Shown: positions 1-9,600 of the stretch, in pieces
Layout: each line of letters starts with the position of its first letter
Position numbering within the stretch: position 1 is the stretch's first letter
Assembly (NCBI RefSeq): GCF_020520425.1
Contig: NC_079491.1
Location: 7,489,143-7,553,142, forward strand
DNA: 64,000 nucleotides
Reading direction: 5' to 3'
Source: Spinacia oleracea
Lineage: Eukaryota; Streptophyta; Magnoliopsida; Caryophyllales; Amaranthaceae
Notes under the pieces: generated by a model
Databases searched by the model: none
Told to the model about the DNA's origin: nothing
The model's input: the letters and a program-made list of their open reading frames with translations, nothing else
Program-made: the position numbers and the translations under genes

Positions 1-60
1 CCACGGCTCGTGGGCTCGGCCCGGCCCACGGCCATCTTTAGTAGCTCGTCGCACAATCAA
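1..60. repeat. Edge of a GGCCC-rich dispersed repeat
   Basis: The left edge is a run of GGCCCGGCC-like words ending in CATCTTTAGTA. The same ending, preceded by GGGCC, occurs near 51600. Read on the other strand, the end at 51600 is close to hAT-type termini (TAAAGATGTCAA). It is probably the end of a non-autonomous element cut by the window boundary. Confidence 0.35.
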
Positions 61-74
61 CAAGATTATAATTC

Positions 75-180
75 AAATTTGTTTAATTTGGTTCAAATGA
101 GGGGGGAGGAATTCGAACCTGTAACCTATCTTACGTAACGCTTAGTTTAACCTGGCCAAGAAATGATTGGTTGGTGCAGT
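75..180 (-). mobile_element. Diverged tRNA-derived SINE copy
   Basis: On the minus strand this reads CCAATCATTTCTTGGCC, then a B-box-like GGTTCGAATTCC. It parallels the better copy at 991-1127 but is diverged and has no clear A-tail. It lies inside the first intron of the gene whose exon 1 is at 468-782. Confidence 0.5.
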
Positions 181-467
181 AATTTATAAACCTTAACACA
201 TCAATTCATTTTATTTTGCAATAATTGAGACTATTGCTAATTCTATCAAATGGGTAATCTTCTTCTCGTACATAATTGGTTTTTAATTACGGAAAGAATC
301 ACCTAAAACATTTAACCATTAATTTACCAAATTCGAACCTCATAACACACCTGAGATTAAGTTAGTTAGTTACTAAATTTAGAATCCCAATAAAAGCAGT
401 AACGGAAAACTAACTAATTAACAGAAACTAATCTTAATTTAACACAATAGTTGAGCAAATGACTCAC

Positions 468-782
468 CCCAGAAATGGAATCAAGAATACCCTTCCGGAG
501 GGCAACTCGAGAAGCCCAGGAATAGAGGAAAGAGAGTGGCATACTTAACAAAACGACGTAGTACAAAGGGTGGTGGATGACATCAGCTACGTCAGACCCC
601 ATGGAGTCCCCAAATCCAACGATGGAGGTTAGCCACTCGGTGAAGGACCCGATGTCCGGCCCAAAAAAGGCGTTGAGAGCGTAACATAAGCAATGATGCG
701 GGCTGAACCTACCGTTGGATGCAACCATCAGACCCAGGCCCGAACCAAGGGCGTACATCATGTGCGGACCGGGTCCCGGCAT
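468..782 (-). CDS. Conserved plant membrane protein, exon 1 (partial)
   Basis: This is the first coding exon of a gene running leftwards out of the window. The ATG is at 782 and 105 residues are encoded before a good donor (GGG|GTGAGT, intron from 467). The protein starts MPGPGPHMMYALGSGLGL, contains RFSPHHCLCYALNAFFGPDIGSFTEW and IHHPLYYVVLL, and breaks at DSISG. I recognise this N-terminus as typical of an uncharacterised plant protein family with several membrane segments and paired histidines. From memory, the family's C-terminal part contains an HFFLDH-like motif suggestive of a metal-dependent membrane hydrolase; that part is outside the window. The hydrophobic stretch around residues 76-88 is a likely membrane segment. 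The upstream leader at about 783-860 is short and has no other ATG-led frame. Assignment to the family is fairly sure; the biochemical role is unknown. Confidence 0.75.
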
Positions 783-990
783 TTTGGCCCGGGAAGTAGG
801 TGGGTGAATTGTGAAGGCTGAGCTTCAAGATATTTTGAAGAGAATTGTTGGTGGAAAATGAAAGATGTACCTTTTTTTTTGTTTAGGGAAAGTTAAGATG
901 ATGTTGAAGTTAAAGTCGTAAATTTGGTACTCCTATTTTTCAAATGTTGAAAGGTTGAAATGTTGAATGAACCATCCCCACCAAGGCAAG

Positions 991-1127
991 TTTTTTTTTT
1001 TTTTTTTACGCGAATGAGCCACAAGGGCAATATAAATTACAAATGGGGGCGGGGGATTTGAACCTGAGACCTATTGTACACAGGGCCTCAGTCTTAACCA
1101 CTAGGCCAAGACATCATTGGTAGCTCT
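991..1127 (-). mobile_element. tRNA-derived SINE
   Basis: On the minus strand there is a pol III A-box (TTGGCCTAGTGGTTAAG), a B-box (GGTTCAAATCCC) about 40 bp downstream, a unique body and a terminal A-run (T-run at 991-1007 on the plus strand). The flanks share CCACCAAG (979-986 and 1129-1136), a probable target duplication. Box spacing and A-tail are diagnostic of a tRNA-derived SINE; I cannot name the family. Confidence 0.8.
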
Positions 1128-1248
1128 ACCACCAAGTAGTGATACGTTATTTGCATGACAAGATTGATACAAGTCATACAAGTACAGAAGTACTACTATA
1201 ATTCAATTGTACTCCGTACGAATTATTATCATATCCTATATTCATATA

Positions 1249-1486
1249 CTTCCTCCGTTTCGGAAATATCGCACAATTAGTTTTTTATACTATTCACAAT
1301 ACGTTTGGCCATTTTTTTGTGATTCGTACGTAATGAAATTTTAGTCATCTGGGGTCATGTTAGATTCGCATCGATATATATTTTCTAAATATCAACTTTA
1401 TAATTTTTACTTGCACACGATTTGAGATATTAAGAGTTAAAGGATTAAAAGTCAACCATGGTGCGATATTTCTGGAACGGAGAAAG
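1249..1486. mobile_element. Stowaway-like MITE (TA target duplication)
   Basis: The ends are CTTCCTCCGTTTCGGAAATA and its imperfect inverse TATTTCTGGAACGGAGAAAG, each flanked by TA. Length is 238 bp, AT-rich, no coding capacity. The GTGCGATATTT inner motif is shared with the MITE at 54791-55046, so both belong to one family. Confidence 0.8.
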
Positions 1487-1852
1487 TAGTAAAATTATTA
1501 CACTGTTTACGTGATTATTAATACGATAAAAGGCTCATTTTACATGATAGCAGAGCAAGGCCATATGTGTAATGCATTTATAATCGTCCAAAACAAGTGA
1601 GAGGATAACCAAGTGTTTTTGTTAATCAAATCATAATGCATGTTACCTAATCTATATATTGAATTAAGGCGGTTGAATCAAAATAATCGGTTATCTTTCA
1701 TTGAGGGCTAAAATTTGTGAAGAAAATAATCAAACTGAATTAGTGGATCTTTTTCTTCAGAAAAAAGAGAGGAAATTTTAGGTAATTATTGGCAATTTAG
1801 CATGTTTCCCATGAAAGTTTTATTGTGGAAACAAAATGTGTCTTATATTAAT

Positions 1853-1976
1853 ATCAGTGCGGTATTGGCCTAGTGTTTAAAAGTGAGATTTTGTGTACAA
1901 TAAGTCACATGTTCAAATTTCTCATCATCATTTGTAATTTATATTGCTCTTGTGTCTCATTTACGCCCAAAAAATT
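1853..1976 (+). mobile_element. Second copy of the same SINE family
   Basis: Plus-strand copy with TTGGCCTAGTGTTTAAAAG (A-box) and GTTCAAATTTC (degenerate B-box), followed by the same body (CATTTGTAATTTATATTGC, TGTGTCTCATTTACGC) and a short A-run. It is more diverged than the copy at 991-1127. Confidence 0.65.
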
Positions 1977-2170
1977 ATCCAGAATATGGGATAAGGTAGT
2001 AAATTGACAATAATAACTAAACACCTAAGTAACAATTGACAAATTTTAACAAGATAAGTAGTAATTTGACAAAGTTATTAAAGGACCTAGGTAGTAATTT
2101 GCAAATTTTCCTAATAATTGAAACAAGTGGTGGATTAGTCAAAAAAATTATATAAATGGATGCCAAAAGA

Positions 2171-2580
2171 TCATTCACTTTTGAAGATTACACCATTGGC
2201 CCAACTGATATCTGATTTGTGATTATCCAATAAAAAGGGACTTGTTTTCTTGGGCCACACATAGGCCCAACACGTAGCTGTTTGACACAATTGAAATTTG
2301 GGAACTTGCTTTCCACACAATGGAAACTTGGGAACTTGCTTTCCACCAATTTGTGGCAAATCCACCAAGCTGTGATGTTTTTGCACAAACATAACATCAC
2401 AGAAAATGAAATAATGGTATTTTGTTTTTAAAAAATGTACTTTTTTTTTAACAAAATGGTACGCTTTTTTCAAACGAAATTGTACTCTTTTTTATAAAAG
2501 ATATGGTACTTTTTTAAACGAATTGTACTCTTTTTTTTTAAAAGAAATGGTACTTTTTTAAACGGAATAATACTGTCGTT
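2171..2580. repeat. Unclassified repeat with internal duplications
   Basis: Two near-identical words, TTGGGAACTTGCTTTCCAC, lie in tandem at about 2308-2345. From about 2410 to 2575 there is a degenerate tandem array of roughly 30-bp units built on TGGTACTTTTTTAAACG. Short minus-strand frames of 70-100 codons cross it but are low complexity and do not look like a protein family. Probably transposon debris. Confidence 0.4.
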
Positions 2581-2959
2581 GCCCTGACTTATGTGTGAAC
2601 AAATACCTCACAGTATGCCGTCTCGCTGCTCCCAAAATCTAGTGCGTTTTATTCAATGATCATCATATGATTCATTTATGTTCAAACATACACGTCGTAT
2701 AATCTTTGTTGAATTTATTGAAGCTTATTCGTAAATTACACTTGGATGACCGTTATCTAAATATCTTAAACCTTACTTAAACTTATTCGAATATAAATAA
2801 GTGGATTTAGATTACGGAGTATGTTTTTTACGATTGACAAAATCTAAATTGAGATGGATAGTGAAGTTGAACTGAACTAAACTATTAGACTGAAATAAGT
2901 CCCAAGAAAGAGGGGTCTTAATATGAATTGAAGAAAGCATTATTGTATCGTCTCCCGAA

Positions 2960-3115
2960 ACTTTTCCATTTTCCTACTTTTTTTTGAAGCATGCATGTAT
3001 AATAGCTTATATAATTTAAATATTTTAGTTTCCAAATTAAATCATTACCCATAATCATGTCATGTCATCATTGTGACACGGCGTAAAAGTCGTTGCGACC
3101 TTTATCATTTCCGTT
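2960..3115. mobile_element. Truncated copy of the 45.3 kb Mutator-like MITE
   Basis: Read on the minus strand from 3115, this matches the first about 150 bp of the element at 45326: CGGAAATGATAAAGGTCGCA, then CCGTGTCACAATGATGACAT and TTGGAAACTAAAATATTTAA. The similarity stops around 2975, so only one end is present. Confidence 0.65.
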
Positions 3116-5049
3116 CTAGAAATTCACTTTATGGTGAGAAATTAGAAGCATTGCCGCATGAATCTAGAACCATACAAGGTATAGATTTTCCCCCAACATA
3201 GCAAAAACATTTTCCTATCATTTGTTGAAAAGGATGATGGTTTTGTCAATTCTCACATGCAATTCCCAAGTTTTAGCAAATGCAATAATATGGGAATTGG
3301 GAGACAGTGTGCAATCTTTTCATTCAAGTCTAAAGGTAACAAGTTGGACAATCAGGCCCTTATAAGAAACCCATATAAAGCCCACCAATTTTCTGTTGTC
3401 ACATGGTTATGTCACGGGGTCTTCTGTCACCAATAGTTATGAAAGTGGATAAGCATCAAAAGCAGTTGATATTGATATACCTAACGGACATTCTATTACC
3501 GTCACCGTCAGGACTCAGGGCTATGCTTTTTGCTCCCGCCCTATACCAATTAGGCTTCAACATATATATCACCAATTACCAATATAGAGTATAACAAGAT
3601 CAGAACAACAACAACAATAAACAAATATAAAATGAAAGCAAAAGAAAATCAACTTTGTTGGTGATTTTTTGCTTTTGTAAACTAAATGATAGTGTGCAAA
3701 AATAGACATATAAAAATAACATACTATATATGGTATGTGGCAGACTCAAAGGAAAATACTAAAAAAATAAAATTTGGTTAATTTTTTACGAACGGATAAA
3801 GTTTGTTGATCCTTATTATGTTGTTAGAACATGGGAATTTGAAAGTGGAAAAAGTTAGTGGATCATAGTGGTTTAAGTAATGAGGTTCAATAATGATGGT
3901 CCCTGTCCATTTTTAGTGGTGTGTCATTAATTTTGAACGTCCATATAAGAAAAATGTATCACTTATTCTGAAACAAATGTAGTATTCTGGAATTGTTTTT
4001 CTTCCTATACATCAAAAGAAATGGTCAAATGAGAGTATTAAACATCAATTTTAATGTTGATTTTATGTGAAACCATAAGTTGGTCCATACCCCTCGTTAT
4101 ATATAAATGCATGAAAAAACAAACAACAAAAGAATAAAAATAAGAATGTGGTTGTATGAGCTAGTGCAGGAAACAAATCATAGAAAAATAACATGTCACA
4201 TTTCAACAAAGGTATGTATTCAAATATAGACCAACTTTTTATTAAGCGTATCCTAAAGTTTACTTAGAAAATTCTAAAATTCTAAATTCCAATTAGTAGT
4301 GTGATTAAATTGGATAAGGATAGAGTTTGATGGGCCATGGCTCATGGGTCATTGGGTCAAAAACTGACAGTGGACCAATTACCACGCGGCCACCCACGCT
4401 CTTTTCACACGCCAGCCTTCACCAGTCATTTGCCACCTCATTCTTCTTTTATTTTTATTTAATATATTCTGGTAAAAGATGGTGGTCAAGTTCTTAATGG
4501 AGATGGTATGCTAGGTTTTGTTAATAAAGCATTACTTAAACATTGAGTAAAATTTGTGAAAATACAAAATATCTGGACCAGTATTCAAAATCAACATGAT
4601 TATTATAAATATGTGTCTAAGTTTATAATTTAACTAAAATCATATCACTTTCAAAATTATAATAAAATCAAAATCTGAAAATTGGTAGTGAATGGAATAA
4701 ACTTTTTTGCATTGATCAAATATTTTCTTCTTGGGGTGATTTGTTGATGTCCCCTGGTTTTAATTATTAATTTACTGAACTTATTAGATCTTATTTTATT
4801 TCAAGATTATACTTGAATAACCTTTATTTTTCTTAAACTTATTATTTTTCATATATTATTTTTCATATATTATTCTTAAGAAAAATAATGTTTAGATCTT
4901 ATATGAGAAAAATTATATGAGCAAAATAGATCTTTATAGATTACGATACACCGGAGTACTTCATAGTACAGTTAAAAAAGAATCCGAGGAAATGAGAATG
5001 AGTAGTCAGTCCAAGATGAATAAAACATTATTCTCTTCACCTTATCTTA
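3116..5049. other. AT-rich intergenic sequence, no gene seen
   Basis: No exon with plausible splice sites or protein-like composition is visible. The only frame of note (63 codons from 3403, plus) is short and unlike any family I know. A GC-richer patch at about 4320-4440 has no open frame. Confidence 0.5.
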
Positions 5050-5332
5050 CTCCCTCCGTATTTATTTAAGAGATACACTTAGTCAGACACTGGTATTAAG
5101 AAAAAGAATTGAATGAAATAAAGTAATAAAACAAGTGGGGTTGGGTAGATATTTTAATAAGTAAAATAAGTGGGGACCATGTCATTTTAGGGGATGGAGA
5201 GTGGGGGTGGGGTGTAAATAAATTATTTAATTAGATAGTGGGGTTGCTAAGTTACCAAAAATAGCAAGTGTATCTCTTAAATAAATACGGCCGGAAAAGG
5301 CAAGTGTATCTCTTAAAAAAATACGGATGGAG
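5050..5332. mobile_element. Stowaway-like MITE with duplicated inner end
   Basis: Starts CTCCCTCCGTATTTATTTAA and ends in the inverse TTAAAAAAATACGGATGGAG, flanked by TA. The right end is doubled: AAGTGTATCTCTTAAATAAA followed about 30 bp later by AAGTGTATCTCTTAAAAAAA. The same doubling occurs in the relative at 52649-52973. Confidence 0.8.
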
Positions 5333-6270
5333 TATTGTTTAATGCTTATTTTTGTTAAAAGTAAACCGGACAAAACCAAGAAAAACCAAAATGCATTCAC
5401 AATAAACATTCAAATCAGACCAAATTAAGATAACACAATGTTCTCTTCATCTTATTCTTATTATTTACTAATTCAGATCGAAAACATTAGACCATATCAG
5501 ATAAAAAAACAAAAAAAAAAAACACAAACCATAAACTATAAAAATCTAAACATTATAGTATTTGAAGTGGGACCAAAATCAAAAATCTCCCTATAAGTTG
5601 GCATTCCATGAAGTATTTTTGATGACCCTGTGATTGCTGCAGTTTACATGCAACATGGTGGTGTTGGCCTAATTTTGGTCAATTTCTGAAGCTTTTATTT
5701 ATTGCATAGCAATTAGCAGCACTTATTTGTGTGACAAATGGATAGGCCTCACTGCACTGATCTGCACTACCCCCACCCCACCGTTTTTGACTACTATCTT
5801 CTTATCTTTATCTTTTTTTCATTATTCCTATCTAATTAAAATTCCATTTTCTTGGGCTACCACTTTCATCTATTCCTTGCGCATAGGTCAACCAAATTAC
5901 GTATTTATGGAAACAATTTTCTCAATAAATTAACCATTTTTACTTGAGTAGTAAAATCAAACGTCTAAGAGTAACCATCGTATAGCACGAAATGTGGAGA
6001 GTCGTTTGTTGTCATTCAGGTAAATCGATTTAGAGTTCGAGTTTATCCTAATTTCTCAATTCGAATGTCAATTCTCGTCACACCTAACACCTTTTATTGT
6101 TCGTTCGATCAAGAGTACTTTATAATTTAAATTAGTAAGTATCTTCAAATTCGATCATACTTTGAAAAAAAAAAATAGTTAATGCTTATGATAGATTTGT
6201 GACTTTTTTGCACTGTTTAAATATCATCTTTGACCATTATTAAAAAAAATCTAAAGAGGGTTGATATTAT
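5333..6270. other. AT-rich intergenic sequence, no gene seen
   Basis: Low-complexity AT-rich DNA. A 68-codon frame at 5727-5933 is hydrophobic and short, without splice or promoter context; I do not regard it as a gene. Confidence 0.5.
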
Positions 6271-6275
6271 GAAAA

Positions 6276-6557
6276 TGTAGAAAATAGTGTCACATGGTAA
6301 TGGTATGTGTACTATGTGAGCTGTATGGTTGTGTATGGCAGCCTTCTATTGGTTGTCTTGTAGTATGTGTTGTCCTTTTTGTATTGGTTTGCTTTCCTAG
6401 GTTAGAATCTTCCTAGGGAATGTAGTTAGCCATATATATATATGGGATGTATGAGGAGCGCAGCCGCGAGAGAATGAGCAGCACAAATTTTGTGCCTTGC
6501 TAAACAAGAAATGAAAACAGCAATCTTGCTGAAACATCTTTGATCTTATTTCCTTCA
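6276..6557 (+). repeat. 5' LTR of the copia element
   Basis: 282 bp, TGTAG to TTCA. A TATATATATA run at about 6432-6442 is a likely TATA box, so transcription probably starts about 30 bp downstream. Confidence 0.95.
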
Positions 6558-6569
6558 TGGTATCAGAGC
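6558..6569 (+). other. Primer-binding site, initiator tRNA-Met
   Basis: TGGTATCAGAGC directly abuts the 5' LTR and is complementary to the 3' end of plant initiator methionine tRNA, the usual copia primer. Confidence 0.93.
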
Positions 6570-6636
6570 AGGAAACGCTCTAAACTCAAACAAAATTGTA
6601 TTTTCTTTTGAAAGTTTCAATCTTTAAGGAAGCAAG

Positions 6637-9600
6637 ATGCCAGATGATGGAGATAGTAGTGGAAATCAAAATGGGAATGCATATGCAGATCCTTATTATT
6701 TAGCCAACTCAGACCATAGCAGTTCTAACCAGCAGCTTGGAATCATCATTTTTAATGGTGAAAATTATCTCAACTGGACCAGGAGCATTAGGATGGCACT
6801 TGGCTCAAGGAACAAGCTTGGATATATTGATGGAAAGATCAAGAAGCCAAATCAGGGGCATGCAGATTTTGGTAAATGGTACAGAAATGATAATGCTGTG
6901 AGAGGATGGATTTTGGCTTCAATGACAACAAACCTTGCAGAGAGTCTCATATACCTTGAAACTTCCAAGGATTTGTGGGACGAAGTCAAGGAAAGGTATG
7001 GTCAAACAAATGCCCCCCTCTTGTATCAGCTGAAGAAAGAGTTGAGTGATTTGAAGCAAGAAAATCAGGCTGTTGGGAATTTTTACTGCAAGCTGAAGAA
7101 TTTATGGGATCATATATCTTCTATTGAAGGTATGCCTGAGTGCACATGTGGAGCAATGAGTAAATGCACTTGTAACATGATGAAAAAATTGGCAGATGCA
7201 GAATCTCTGAACAAACTGATACAGTTTCTAATGGCTCTCAATGAGGGTTTTGAGAACATCAGGGGAAGCATTCTTGCTATGGAACCTTTGCCTCCTGTGA
7301 ATAGGGCTTTCCACCTTGTTCAGCAGCAAGAGAAACAAAAGGAAATCACTGGTAACATGAGTAGCAACAATGAGATGAGTGCAATGAGTGTGAAGAAGCA
7401 ATATGTGAACACCTGGCAGAAAAGAGAATCAAAAGAAGCCAAAATGAAGAAAAAGTGTGATCACTGCACAATGAAAGGGCATACTAAAGAAGAATGCTTC
7501 CAGCTTGTGGGTTATCCAGACTGGTTTAAGAACCCTGGGAAGGGAAAGATAACACACAAGACATCAGCAAATGTGAACAAGCAAGGGAATGACTTTGCAG
7601 GTGACACACCACTTGAGAAAAGCAATGAGCATGGTGAAACAAGTGGAGCAAAGTCAGATCCAAACCTTATCTCTACTCTGGTGCAGGAAGTGATGAAGGC
7701 ACTCAGTGAGAAACAACATTTAGCAAACTTTGCAGGTAATCTCCTTGCTTCAAATGTAGGACATTATTTTCAAGTTTTTGATCCAGGAACTTGGATAATA
7801 GATTCAGGTGCTTCTGATCATATGGTGGGAAATAGAGATTTACTTGTTGAAATCAAACCCCTTAGATTTCATGTGAAAGTGGGACTTCCTGATGGTCAAA
7901 TCAAAACTGTAAAAGAAATGGGTTCAGTAAGTTTGAGCCCCAAAATGATGCTGAAAAATGTGTTATTTTTGCCTGATTTCAAACATAACTTGATGTCAGT
8001 AAGCAAACTGATAGAAGATGATCTTTGCTTGGTGATTTTTGACAAAAATGGGTGTGTAATACAGGACCCTATCAGTAAAGATGTAATTGCTGAAGGAAGA
8101 GGTGAAGAAGGTCTCTATAAGCTGGATTTTGGAAAAGCAGAAGAGAAGAATAGCAATATTAGTAGTATTAGTGGTAGCAATAATGCAGTTAGGAATATGA
8201 AACAGAACTTGAGTGTGTTACATGCTAGGTTGGGTCATGTTTCTTTGTCAAAGATGAAGCATTTGAGTATTTGTCATTGTAAGAACCTAAATGAGTATTT
8301 TTGTGACACTTGTTGTGTGGCAAAACACCACAGATTGCCTTTTAAGCCAAGCAGTTCAATTGCTAATAGTATTTTTGAGCTAATTCATGTTGATTTGTGG
8401 GGGCCTTATAAGGTCAAAAACATCACAGGTGCTAGATATTTTCTAACCATAGTAGATGATTTTAGTAGAGCCACATGGACTCAACTATTATCTAACAAGG
8501 AACAGGTAAGAAGCATTCTTTGCAACTTCTTCTGTTCTGTTGAAACTCAATATGATACCAAGGTGAAAACACTGAGAAGTGATAATGGTACTGAAATTCT
8601 TCAGTCAGAATGTGGAAAGATGCTTGCAGAAAAGGGGATTTTGCATCAGAGAAGCATAGCAGGAGTTCCTCAACAGAATGGTAGAGTGGAGAGGAAACAC
8701 AGATTCCTCTTAGAGACTGCAAGAGCAATTAGACTTCATGCAGGTCTACCCAAGTACTTCTGGGGAGAATGTATTCTCTCAGCAACCTATTTGATAAACC
8801 TTTTACCTAGTTCAGTTCTTGGATGGAAAACTCCTTTTGAAAGATTAAACAAGAGAAAGCCAGAATATGAACATCTTAGAATAATTGGGTGTTTGTGTTA
8901 TGGCTCCCCCACATTGAGGAAAACTGACAAGTTTGAGGAAAAGGGAATCAGATCAGTGTTACTAGGGTACCCCTATGGTCAGAAAGGATACAAGTTGTTT
9001 GACTTGCAGAAAAGAAAAATGTACATGTGTAGAGATGTGGTGTTCAAAGAAGACATCTTTCCTTTCCTCAATCCAAAACAGCCTGTGTTACAAACCTCAC
9101 AACAACATGGAATTTTCCCTCTCTTGGTGTCTGATGAAATAGAAGAAAATGATTTTTTTGATGATGGAAGCAATGGTGAAAGCATAGGGAATTTTGATTC
9201 TCTTAACCTGAATGGAACAGGACAAACTCCAATTGAAAGCTCTCCTCAAGTTTCTGAAACTGGTGAGAATTCACCAACTTTAGAAGTAAGTTCAGAAGAG
9301 AACACTCAAGTCATCATCCCAACAGAACAACCTCTTGAAACTAGAAGATCAGAAAGACCAAGAACTGTTCCAAACAAGTACAAAGATTTTGTGTACAAGA
9401 TTCCTGGTGTTGAAACCCAATCAGACCAGTCCACTTCATTCACAGTCCAAACAATGAAAGAAATGAAGAATCACTCTGCTGATTTCATGGCTTGCATAGG
9501 GAAAGTGATGGGCATAAAAGAACCAGAAAGATATGAGCAAGCTCAAGGTGATCCAGGATGGGAAGCTGCAATGGAAGAGGAATTCCAAGCAATGGAGAAG

